Under the pieces are notes generated by a model. It searched no databases. It was not told where the DNA came from and worked only from the letters and a program-made list of their open reading frames with translations. A DNA stretch of 64,000 nt from Christiangramia flava JLT2011 (GTDB lineage: Bacteria > Bacteroidota > Bacteroidia > Flavobacteriales > Flavobacteriaceae), in assembly GCF_001951155.1 (NCBI RefSeq), contig NZ_CP016359.1, positions 1,574,001-1,638,000 of the forward strand. The letters run 5' to 3'. The number at the start of each line of letters is the position of its first letter. Position 1 is the stretch's first letter. The position numbers and the translations under genes were made by a program. Below, piece after piece: positions 26,619-34,607 of the stretch.

Positions 26619-27323
26619 CTATATTTTTGAAATGATCGAATCGTTTGGGGTAATTTCCTCGATCTGATCCTTGATTTCTTCCACCTGGTTAGGAAACAAA
26701 CCCTGGCAAATCAATACCACCCCGAAAAGAATCAGTAAAATACTGATAGCTTTTTTCATGATATAGATTCGGTTTGGAGTGAGCTTTCTGTTCAGTTTCT
26801 TCGCCAGCAGGATTTTGACTACATCAATCAGAAGATAGGTTAGCAGTACCGTTCCGAAGAAGACCACGATCCTGTTCATTTGCATATCCAGTTTTGGTCC
26901 AAAAACGATAATGACTCCCAGCCAGAATCCCAGTACGCCAATATTGATGAAATTGAGCAGGAAACCTTTGGCAAACAGCCCGAAATAGTCGCTTTTTCCC
27001 AATTTCCGAATTTCAGGAGTATCGTCATCTGTTTGCAAGGTTTTCTTGGTCTGCAGAAAGCTCATCAAGCCATAAGTTGCGAGAATCATTCCGCCGAAAA
27101 TAAAAAGAGCCGGGTCATCCTTGATGCGTTCCAGCAATTTCGTAGTGCTCAGATAGGCAATGGCAAAAAAGATAGAATCTGCCACGATCACGCCAAAATC
27201 AAATGAAATAGCCGCCCGAAAGCCTTTGATGGCGGCGGTTTCAAGCAATACGAAAAAGACCGGTCCCAGAAGAAAAGCCAGAAAAAGTCCTAACGGTAGG
27301 GCAGATAAAACGTCCTGTAACAT
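26619..27323 (-). CDS. LysE family amino-acid exporter-like protein
   Basis: A 234-residue inner-membrane protein with about six hydrophobic helices. It begins LSALPLGLFLAFLLGPVFFVLLETA, the typical LysE/RhtB opening with the GPVFF turn. An exporter of amino acids or similar small molecules is likely, but the substrate is unknown. It is monocistronic between the tRNA terminator and the RNase R gene. Confidence 0.85.
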   Translation of the reverse strand: MLQDVLSALPLGLFLAFLLGPVFFVLLETAAIKGFRAAISFDFGVIVADSIFFAIAYLSTTKLLERIKDDPALFIFGGMILATYGLMSFLQTKKTLQTDDDTPEIRKLGKSDYFGLFAKGFLLNFINIGVLGFWLGVIIVFGPKLDMQMNRIVVFFGTVLLTYLLIDVVKILLAKKLNRKLTPNRIYIMKKAISILLILFGVVLICQGLFPNQVEEIKDQIEEITPNDSIISKI

Positions 27324-27413
27324 CTAGTTCAGTTGTTTTACAAAAGTAATCTTTTAGATTTTTTCAGAATTTAAGCTATCTCAATCATTTTAAAGCAGGA
27401 AGGTTCTTAAAAT

Positions 27414-29609
27414 TTAATCTTCCACTTCTTCCCGACTTCCAACCATGCTGAAATCCAGATGACGCTTGATCAAATCGGCATTTTTAACCCTTACGTAAAC
27501 CTCATCTCCCAAAGTAAAAGTCTTACCGGTTTTCCTTCCGGTCACCGCAAATTCTTTAGGATCGAACTCGTAATGATCGTCGTTCAGATCGCGAAGCCTA
27601 ATCATTCCTTCACATTTATTTTCAACAATTTCCACAAAGATCCCCCATTCGGTCACTCCGGAGATCACTCCAAGGAAATCTTCATTTTCATGATCCTGCA
27701 TGAATTTCACCTGCATGTATTTGATGGAATCTCTTTCAGCATTGGAAGCCAGATTTTCCATTTCACTGCTATGGTGACATTTATTCTCATATTCTTCTTC
27801 GCTGGCAGATTCGTTCTTATCCAGGTAATGCTGAAGCAAACGATGCACCATCACGTCTGGATATCGCCTAATGGGCGAAGTGAAATGCGTGTAATAATCA
27901 AACGCCAGCCCGTAATGACCAATATTTTCAGTACCGTAATAGGCTTTGCTCATAGATCGAATGGCCAGTGTATCAACCATGTTCTGTTCCCTTCTCCCCT
28001 GGACATCTTCGAGTAATTTATTCAGGGAGGAAGTGGTGGTTTTTCGGTCTTTCAAATTAAGCTGATGGCCAAATCTTCCCACGATATTCTGCAGGGTTTG
28101 CAGCTTTTCTTCATCTGGTTCATCATGACAGCGATACACAAAGGTTTTTTTCGGTTTCTGTTTTCCGATGAATTCAGCAACTTTCCGATTCGCCAAAAGC
28201 ATGAATTCTTCGATCAGTTTATTCGCGTCTTTAGCTACTTTGAAGAACACCCCTGTAGGATCGTTGTTTTCATCCAGGTTGAATTTCACTTCCACTTTAT
28301 CAAAAGAAATGGCCCCGCCCCTCATTCTACGGCTACGCATCTTTTTTGCGAGTCGGTTCAAGGTCACTACCGCTTCCACAATAGGCCCCTTAACCGTATA
28401 CGGATGATTCCTGATAGAAATCTCCTCTGGAATAGTTCCTGAATTGGTCTCGATGATGTGCTGCGCTTCTTCGTAGGCGAAACGTTCATCAGAATAAGTG
28501 ACCGTTCTACCAAACCATTCTTTCTTTACCGTTGCCTGATCATCTATCTCAAAAACTGCTGAAAAAGTGAATTTTTCTTCTTCCGGTCTCAGTGAACAGG
28601 CATTGTTAGAAAGGATCTCCGGGAGCATGGGTACCACGCGGTCTACCAGATAAACTGAAGTCGCACGATCGTAAGCCTCTTCATCAAGGATCGTATTGGG
28701 CTTGACGTAATGAGATACGTCAGCGATATGAATTCCTATCTCATAATTGCCATTTTCCAGTTCCCTGAAACTTAAGGCATCATCAAAATCTTTAGCATCC
28801 TTGGGATCTATCGTAAAAGTGAGGATATCCCGCATATCCCGCCGCCTGGCAATCTCTTCCTGGTTAATGGAAGTATCCAGAGAATTGGCAAATTCTTCGA
28901 CCTTTTCCGGAAATTCATGAGGCAGGCCATATTGGGCAAGAATGGAATGTATTTCGGTTTGATGTTCACCGGGTGTTCCAAGAACACGGGTAATCCTTCC
29001 GAAGGGAGAATCGGCTCTTTCCGGCCATTCATCAAATTCTACCACGACTTTATCACCGTCCTGGGCGTCGCCCATTTTATTGCCGGAGATAAAGAAATCG
29101 GTATACATGGATGCCTCATCAACCACCACAAATCCAAAATCCTTTTTCTTCTGAAGCGTTCCCACAAATTCGGTACGTTTTCGCTTCAGAATTTTAGTAA
29201 TTTCTCCTTCTGATCGCTTTTTACGTCTACGATTGAAAACATATACCTCCACGGTATCACCATTAAATGCGGCATTCAGGTCTTTATTAGCAATAAATAT
29301 ATCATCAGCCAGTTCCGGAACCATCACATAACCATAACCTTTAGTGGTTAGATCCAGAACCCCGGTATAATAATCGTTGCTGTCTTCGATCACGTACTTA
29401 CCGCGATCTATCTGTGTAATTTGTTTTTTAGCCGCTAATTGAGCCAGTTTCTTGATAATCTGGTTTCGGCTGCTGGCATCGTTCACGCCCATGGCCGCGG
29501 CCACTTGTTTGTAATTATACGCCTGACCGGAATTTTTTCTAAGTATGTCTAATATCGTTTTGGAAAGATTTCCCTGCGTCTTATTTCTAGTCTTCTTTTT
29601 TTTCTTCAT
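27414..29609 (-). CDS. rnr: Ribonuclease R
   Basis: A 731-residue processive 3'-5' exoribonuclease. After a basic N-terminus come a winged-helix region and OB/cold-shock domains (about 70-230). The RNB catalytic domain has the acidic cluster DPKDAKDFDDALSF near 268-281 and later RRYPDVMVHRLLQHYL. A C-terminal S1 domain (FLGVISGVTEWGIFVEI) follows. Length is typical for Bacteroidota RNase R. It is divergent from the small-protein gene at 29835. Confidence 0.96.
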   Translation of the reverse strand: MKKKKKTRNKTQGNLSKTILDILRKNSGQAYNYKQVAAAMGVNDASSRNQIIKKLAQLAAKKQITQIDRGKYVIEDSNDYYTGVLDLTTKGYGYVMVPELADDIFIANKDLNAAFNGDTVEVYVFNRRRKKRSEGEITKILKRKRTEFVGTLQKKKDFGFVVVDEASMYTDFFISGNKMGDAQDGDKVVVEFDEWPERADSPFGRITRVLGTPGEHQTEIHSILAQYGLPHEFPEKVEEFANSLDTSINQEEIARRRDMRDILTFTIDPKDAKDFDDALSFRELENGNYEIGIHIADVSHYVKPNTILDEEAYDRATSVYLVDRVVPMLPEILSNNACSLRPEEEKFTFSAVFEIDDQATVKKEWFGRTVTYSDERFAYEEAQHIIETNSGTIPEEISIRNHPYTVKGPIVEAVVTLNRLAKKMRSRRMRGGAISFDKVEVKFNLDENNDPTGVFFKVAKDANKLIEEFMLLANRKVAEFIGKQKPKKTFVYRCHDEPDEEKLQTLQNIVGRFGHQLNLKDRKTTTSSLNKLLEDVQGRREQNMVDTLAIRSMSKAYYGTENIGHYGLAFDYYTHFTSPIRRYPDVMVHRLLQHYLDKNESASEEEYENKCHHSSEMENLASNAERDSIKYMQVKFMQDHENEDFLGVISGVTEWGIFVEIVENKCEGMIRLRDLNDDHYEFDPKEFAVTGRKTGKTFTLGDEVYVRVKNADLIKRHLDFSMVGSREEVED

Positions 29610-29834
29610 TCTAAACTTTCGTATTCAGCTAAATTACGCCTTTAACAGCAGACAAAAATTATTTGTATGTAAAGTTTTGTTAAGTAGCTGAAGGCTAATT
29701 TATTACTCTGTTTTTTATTCCAAAAGATTTTATTATTACTCTTTTTGAAATAATTGGGGATTTATCTTAAAATTTTCTTAATTTAGACTTAACATTTCCG
29801 TCCGAATACTACCCTACTTTTACGATGTCACGTT

Positions 29835-30005
29835 ATGAAAATGAGCAAGTCTTACAGATATTCGGTTTTCTTTTTTCTGATATTCCTGGTCGGGGTACTG
29901 GGATTTGTGGCTTACATTAACCGAACGCTCAATAAAAAGACCGAGATCATCCTTCCGCATCCAATTTCAACCGGGCTGGAAAAAACAGCTCTCACCTTCG
30001 ACTAA
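29835..30005 (+). CDS. Small single-pass membrane protein
   Basis: A 56-residue frame, ATG 29835 to TAA 30005. It has a basic N-terminus (MKMSKSYRYS), one hydrophobic helix (about 10-28, FFFLIFLVGVLGFVAY) and a short polar tail. No family is recognised. The positive-inside pattern, the clean stop 31 bases before the DUF2007 start and the fact that it fills an otherwise empty stretch support it being real. It would be a two-gene unit with the DUF2007 gene. Confidence 0.55.
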   Translation: MKMSKSYRYSVFFFLIFLVGVLGFVAYINRTLNKKTEIILPHPISTGLEKTALTFD

Positions 30006-30036
30006 TTCCGTATATTTAATAGGAAAATCTTTCGCT

Positions 30037-30279
30037 ATGCAAAGCTATACCTGCATCGCTATTTATACCTATCCGCATGAGTGCGCGATCCTGAAACTGG
30101 AACTCGAAAGTGCCGGTATCCGGCATTATTTCCAGAACGAGACCCTAGTAGGTCTCTTCCCAATGTCTTCCTTAGCCTTCGGAGGAATCCGTCTCATGGT
30201 TCATCCTGCTCATATTTCCAGAGCAAAGGAAATCATCGATTCCCGAAATGACAAATCTTCCCATCTTCGCATCGTTTAG
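30037..30279 (+). CDS. DUF2007 domain small protein
   Basis: An 80-residue protein whose body (FTYP-like YTYPHECAILKLELESAGI, then NETLVGLFPMSSLAFGGIRLMV and AKEIID) fits DUF2007, a ferredoxin-like fold related to the PII/signal-transducing class with no defined role. The open frame extends 44 codons upstream. That part overlaps the small membrane-protein gene in another frame, so the ATG at 30037 is chosen. Confidence 0.8.
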   Translation: MQSYTCIAIYTYPHECAILKLELESAGIRHYFQNETLVGLFPMSSLAFGGIRLMVHPAHISRAKEIIDSRNDKSSHLRIV

Positions 30280-30795
30280 TTATAAACACTATATACTATT
30301 ATTATCTTTTTCTTCTTTTTTTAAAAATTAAAATGATGGTATATGATTGCCTGTTAATTTGTGGAATAAAATTCTGAAGGAAAATTTGGAATTTGACTTG
30401 TAAGTATTGGTCAACAGGTTATCAACATATCTTGAAAAGTCTAAGTAATTGATACTGTTGAGGTATTAAGAAAAACTTAACAAAAGTTCATAAAGAAATT
30501 TTAAAATGTTTTCTGAATAACTTCTGGAAATTCGGTTGTCAACAATTGAAATTTCGATGCTCATAACTGCCTAAAAATTTCCATACTTATAATTTGATTA
30601 TCTCAACCAAATTCTGGTATTGTTATAATTTTCTTAAAAAACAAATTTCTTTCTCACTTTATCATCAAAGGTTTTTCACAATTCACTGTCAATTTTAAAG
30701 CCTTAATTTTCAGTGTTTTCGAGATACTAATTAACAGTCAAAAATTGGCCGGTTAACTACCTCGTTTTATACCTTTGTAAGAAACCTAAAGCAAC
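30280..30795. other. AT-rich gene-free gap with DnaA-box-like motifs: candidate replication origin
   Basis: No gene is supported in these 516 bases, the largest gap in the window. It is strongly AT-rich. It contains TTATCAACA at 30419-30427, one mismatch from the DnaA box TTATCCACA. Weaker relatives are TGGTCAACA (30408-30416), TTGTCAACA (30536-30544) and TTTTTCACA (30672-30680). Poly-T and TATA-like runs near 30285-30330 could be an unwinding element. mnmG, rnpA and parS-like sites, all typical of origin regions, lie within about 21 kb. It also holds the rpiB promoter at its right end. The origin role is inference. Confidence 0.4.
30745..30777 (+). promoter_or_regulatory. Promoter of rpiB
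   Basis: TTG at 30745-30747, a 22-base spacer and TACCTTTG at 30770-30777, 18 bases before the start codon. Confidence 0.6.
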
Positions 30796-31239
30796 ATGAA
30801 AATATCTATCGGAAACGACCATGCCGGAACTTCTTATAAAAGATTGATCCAGAATAAACTGGAAGAACTTGGTCACGAGGTTACAAATTATGGTACCAAT
30901 AGTGAAGAAAGCGTGGATTATCCAGATTTTGTCCATCCCGTGGCGAATGACGTGGAAAATAGCCGCGCAGATCTCGGTGTGATCATCTGCGGAAGCGGGA
31001 ACGGGGCAAATATGACTGCTAACAAACACCAGGGAGTTCGTTCCGCTTTATGCTGGAATACCGAAATCGCTGAATTGGCGCGTTCTCATAATAATGCCAA
31101 TATCCTTAGTATCCCTGCTCGTTTTGTTTCTGAAGAACTGGCTGTTGATATGTTGATAACCTTCCTAAACACTGAATTTGAAGGCGGTAGGCACCAGAAA
31201 CGCATCGATAAAATTCCTGCTAATAACAATTGTTCATAA
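30796..31239 (+). CDS. rpiB: Ribose-5-phosphate isomerase B (RpiB/LacAB family)
   Basis: A 147-residue isomerase of the pentose-phosphate pathway interconverting ribose-5-phosphate and ribulose-5-phosphate. MKISIGNDHAGTSYK opens the protein, with His9 in the NDHAG motif. The catalytic Cys65 lies in CGSGNGANMTANKHQGVRSALCW, here split by the usual loop. The C-terminal basic helix FEGGRHQKRIDKI is also conserved. The next gene begins two bases after its stop. Confidence 0.94.
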   Translation: MKISIGNDHAGTSYKRLIQNKLEELGHEVTNYGTNSEESVDYPDFVHPVANDVENSRADLGVIICGSGNGANMTANKHQGVRSALCWNTEIAELARSHNNANILSIPARFVSEELAVDMLITFLNTEFEGGRHQKRIDKIPANNNCS

Positions 31240-31241
31240 CT

Positions 31242-31691
31242 ATGGAGCAGCTTCAAATTGAAGTAAAGACATTTGACCAACTCCATATTGAAGAATTGTA
31301 CGACCTGTTGCAACTGCGCTCGGAAGTGTTTGTGGTAGAACAGGATTGTGTATACCAGGATATTGATGGCAAAGATCGCGAAGCACTGCATATATTGGGT
31401 AAAAAAGCGGGAAATATTGTGGCGTATACCCGTTGCTTCAAACCGGGATACTATTTTGAAGAAGCGGCGATTGGTCGTGTGGTGGTAAAACAATCTGAGA
31501 GGCGTTTTGGTTACGGGCACGAGATAATGAAAGCTTCCGAAAAGGCGATCAGGGAACAGTATCATGCCGAAAATATCCGACTTTCCGCGCAACAATATTT
31601 GACGCGATTTTATGAATCTCATGGTTATCAACAGGAAGGTGAAGGCTACCTGGAAGACGGAATCCCACACATTTCCATGGTAAAAGGCTGA
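31242..31691 (+). CDS. GNAT family N-acetyltransferase (ElaA-like)
   Basis: A 149-residue acetyltransferase. ELYDLLQLRSEVFVVEQ at the start and IGRVVVKQSERRFGYGHEIM (acetyl-CoA site) match ElaA-type GNAT enzymes, and AQQYLTRFYESHGY is the usual C-terminal helix. An earlier ATG (31230) overlaps rpiB. The one at 31242 gives the standard ElaA-like N-terminus and a two-base gap. The acceptor substrate is unknown. It converges on the sterol-desaturase gene with only four bases between. Confidence 0.87.
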   Translation: MEQLQIEVKTFDQLHIEELYDLLQLRSEVFVVEQDCVYQDIDGKDREALHILGKKAGNIVAYTRCFKPGYYFEEAAIGRVVVKQSERRFGYGHEIMKASEKAIREQYHAENIRLSAQQYLTRFYESHGYQQEGEGYLEDGIPHISMVKG

Positions 31692-31695
31692 AATT

Positions 31696-32517
31696 TCAGT
31701 TTTTGAGCCTGATGTTTTTGTTGAAAGGGATGCGCAGTTGAAAGGCTAAATTTTCCGCACTACTTTCATCTTCGATCAGGTCTATTCCGTAGCGAATGTT
31801 ATTGGTATCTTCATAGGTAAAAGTTCCGAAGAGCCTGTCCCAGATACTGAGCATATTTCCATAATTCGAGTCGGTCCATGGCAATTGATAATGATGATGG
31901 AATTTATGCATGTTCGGCGTCACAAATACCAGGCTCAGGGCGTGATCCAGTTTTTTCGGAAGCGAGATATTTGCGTGGGTAAAATACGTAAAGAAAACAC
32001 TTAATATCCGGTAAAATAGGTAAAAACCCACCGGCATTCCCATGATGATCACTGCGATCAGGGCAAAACTTTCCCTAATGATAAAATCGAAGGGATGATG
32101 TCTTGTTCCGGTGGTGGCATCTACGTGCGTATCGCTATGGTGAACCAGGTGCAGGCGCCACATCCACCTTACTTTGTGAAGTAGGAAATGCACGAAATAC
32201 TGTGCAATAAGATCCAGCACGAGCAGCGAGAGAACAAGTTCCAACCAAACTGGAAGATGCCCCAGTTGCAGCAATCCAAAACCTGAATTGTCCAACCAGA
32301 TAAAAATTCCTGCTGTGACTAGGCCATAAATAAGGTTGATGAACATAACAAATCCCAGTAATATGAAATTTGTTCGGGCATGCCGCCATTTGCGGTATGG
32401 GAGTTTGATCAATGCATAATAACCTTCAAGGATCCAAAAGAAACTCAGCACCAGTACGACCCATAAAAACTTCTGCCAGGAAGGCATCTCTTCAAAGAAC
32501 AGCAGAAATTTTTCCAT
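31696..32517 (-). CDS. Sterol desaturase/fatty acid hydroxylase family protein
   Basis: A 273-residue integral membrane di-iron enzyme with four or so helices. The histidine clusters that bind iron are present: HFLLH, HLVHHSDTHVD and KFHHHYQ. The order and spacing match the FA_hydroxylase family. Bacterial members hydroxylate lipids or carotenoids, and the substrate here is not clear. One base separates it from the S41 protease gene upstream, so it is likely cotranscribed with rnpA and the protease. Confidence 0.9.
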   Translation of the reverse strand: MEKFLLFFEEMPSWQKFLWVVLVLSFFWILEGYYALIKLPYRKWRHARTNFILLGFVMFINLIYGLVTAGIFIWLDNSGFGLLQLGHLPVWLELVLSLLVLDLIAQYFVHFLLHKVRWMWRLHLVHHSDTHVDATTGTRHHPFDFIIRESFALIAVIIMGMPVGFYLFYRILSVFFTYFTHANISLPKKLDHALSLVFVTPNMHKFHHHYQLPWTDSNYGNMLSIWDRLFGTFTYEDTNNIRYGIDLIEDESSAENLAFQLRIPFNKNIRLKN

Positions 32518-32518
32518 C

Positions 32519-34153
32519 TTACTTCAGTATTTCAGAATATCGGGAAGGTGAGTTTAAGATTTTCTGGGCTTCCAGGATTTCAGGGTTGTGCCTCGTATAG
32601 TATTCGTATAAACCTTCTTTGTAGGTGTACCGTTTGATGATTTCATCTGTTAATAAACTAACGATCTCCGGTTTTTTTTCATCGATTTCCTGCTTTTTAT
32701 GCGCGTCGATCTGCTTCTGAATATCCTGAATTTCACTGCTTATTTTCTTGTCAATATCTTCACTTTCAGCGGTCTGTTTGATTTTGTCCAATTCCAGCTC
32801 GGTCTTGGTCTGGTAACTGAAACCGGTTTTCAACAGGAACTGTTTAAAATTGTTGAAATCACTATCGCTGAATATAAAGTCGCTGGTATTTTCAATGGCA
32901 TGCGAATAGTAATATTCAGTAGCGAAATCGAAGATTGCATCATTCTGCAGTAAAGCTTGTGTCACATCGCTGTATTCCGAACTAGGTAACTTTACATCGG
33001 GTAAAATTCCGCCGCCATCAAAAACCTTTCTGCCATTCTTCGTGGTAAATTCATTGTAATCTTCCACACGAGTCCTCACCGGTTTTCCATTCTCATCGCG
33101 CCTTCGATAATCGAGTGCCTGGATACACCTTCCGCTGGGCGTATAATACCTGGAAATGGTGATTTTAAGCTGGGTTCCATAGGCCAGATCACGAGGTCTT
33201 TGCACGAGGCCTTTTCCAAAACTTCTGGCGCCAACGATCACACCGCGATCAAAATCCTGAATCGCTCCTGCTACGATTTCACTGGCCGATGCGCTTCTGC
33301 CATTTACCAAGACCACCAAAGGAATACTGGTATCTATAGGTTCTTTTTGGGTAAAATATTCCCGGTTATATTTTTCAATGGCTGATTTTGTAGTAACGAT
33401 CAACTGGTCTTTCGGAAGAAAAATATTACTCACATTGATGGCTTCTCCTAAAAGTCCGCCCGGGTTTCCACGAAGGTCCAAAATGATCTTTTCAGCACCC
33501 TGACTTTTCAAATCTTTCACTGCCCGTGCAACTTCGCTGGAGGCCTTGGCGTTGAACCTGGATAGTACGATATACCCTGTGCGATCATCTAATAATTTAA
33601 AGAACGGGACAGCACTAACTTCCACCGCAGCTCGCTTAATCGTGGTGGTTTTGATTTGCCCCTGGCGGCGATACGTGATATTCATGCTGCTGTTTGGAGC
33701 GCCATTGAGCAATTCTCCGGCATTTTCTGCAAATTCAGCAACATCGATATTATCAATCTTCAAAATTTCATCTCCAGGCTTTAAACCGGCTTTATCGGCA
33801 GGATAATCTTTGTAAGTTTCCACAATAGTGAGTACGGATGGCTCGGTTTTGACCAGCGCACCAATTCCGGTATATTCTCCGGCACTATAAATACGGGCCT
33901 CTTCTACATCCTGCTCGTTCCAATAATTCGTGTACGGATCTAAATCTGACAGCATGGATTTGATCGCGGTATCCATTAATTGCGCCGGATTGGTTTCATC
34001 AACGTAATTCATGTTGATCTCTTTGAACAGCGTGGTGAAGATCTCTATCTGTTTGGCGATCTCAAAAAAATCTGATTTAAAGGATACGGTACTAACAAAA
34101 ATCCCGATCAGGATTAGCGGAATTGCCAGTTTTCTAACTACTCTTTTCTTCAT
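32519..34153 (-). CDS. S41 family C-terminal-processing protease
   Basis: A 544-residue periplasmic serine protease. An N-terminal membrane signal (about 8-26) is followed by a helical region, a PDZ domain (YTGIGALVKTEPSVLTIVETYKDYPADKAGL begins near 95) and the S41 core. In the core, NPGGLLGEAI, the catalytic Ser in NGRSASASEI and the Lys in RSFGKGLVQ form the Ser-Lys dyad. A C-terminal tail of about 150 residues is charged and helical. Its start overlaps the end of rnpA by 20 bases. Likely roles are trimming or degrading envelope proteins. Confidence 0.93.
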   Translation of the reverse strand: MKKRVVRKLAIPLILIGIFVSTVSFKSDFFEIAKQIEIFTTLFKEINMNYVDETNPAQLMDTAIKSMLSDLDPYTNYWNEQDVEEARIYSAGEYTGIGALVKTEPSVLTIVETYKDYPADKAGLKPGDEILKIDNIDVAEFAENAGELLNGAPNSSMNITYRRQGQIKTTTIKRAAVEVSAVPFFKLLDDRTGYIVLSRFNAKASSEVARAVKDLKSQGAEKIILDLRGNPGGLLGEAINVSNIFLPKDQLIVTTKSAIEKYNREYFTQKEPIDTSIPLVVLVNGRSASASEIVAGAIQDFDRGVIVGARSFGKGLVQRPRDLAYGTQLKITISRYYTPSGRCIQALDYRRRDENGKPVRTRVEDYNEFTTKNGRKVFDGGGILPDVKLPSSEYSDVTQALLQNDAIFDFATEYYYSHAIENTSDFIFSDSDFNNFKQFLLKTGFSYQTKTELELDKIKQTAESEDIDKKISSEIQDIQKQIDAHKKQEIDEKKPEIVSLLTDEIIKRYTYKEGLYEYYTRHNPEILEAQKILNSPSRYSEILK

Positions 34154-34526
34154 GACCTTCTAATTTTTTCCTGAATTTACCTGAAAGTGCCGTAAAACAC
34201 GTTTCCAGTTTCTGGTAACTGGCCTCTTCTCGCGAAATATAAATTAACATGAAAGCGTGAGGAGCCGATAAATCTTTGGTTAAAAGGTACTTATTTTTTC
34301 TGAAAATTTCCCGCATGAGTCTTTTAATCCGATTGCGGTCAGCAGCATTTTTGAAGAGTTTTTTTGGGACAGAAAACGCGACCTTATTGTCTGAAATTTG
34401 AGCCTGATCAATTTCCGTATACACCAATTTTAGCGGAAAGGCTTTTACGCTCTGGCCTTCGATAAATAATTTATCGATAAGCTTTTTGCTTTTTAGTTTT
34501 TGGTTCTTTCCCAGGCTTTGATCCAT
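34134..34526 (-). CDS. rnpA: Ribonuclease P protein component
   Basis: A 130-residue basic protein subunit of RNase P for tRNA 5' processing. The family motif RNRIKRLMREIFRKNK is intact, with VAFSVPKKLFKNA before it. In many bacteria it lies next to rpmH and dnaA at the origin. Here it is upstream of, and overlapping, an S41 protease, as in other flavobacteria that I recall. Upstream is the terminator of the M1 peptidase gene. Confidence 0.93.
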   Translation of the reverse strand: MDQSLGKNQKLKSKKLIDKLFIEGQSVKAFPLKLVYTEIDQAQISDNKVAFSVPKKLFKNAADRNRIKRLMREIFRKNKYLLTKDLSAPHAFMLIYISREEASYQKLETCFTALSGKFRKKLEGHEEKSS

Positions 34527-34547
34527 GCCTCAAAAATAGCATTAAAT

Positions 34548-34578
34548 AAAAAACCCTTCCAATCACGGAAGGGTCTTT
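34548..34578 (-). terminator. Terminator of the M1 peptidase operon
   Basis: An 8-bp perfect stem ACCCTTCC/GGAAGGGT with a six-base loop, and a T run on the minus strand, 30 bases after the M1 stop. Confidence 0.85.
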
Positions 34579-34607
34579 ATTAATAAGATTCTTAAGAACA
34601 GCTAAAT

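Noticed and set aside
31086..31670. 194-residue minus-strand open frame
   Set aside because: Antisense to rpiB and the GNAT gene, both of which have clear family motifs.
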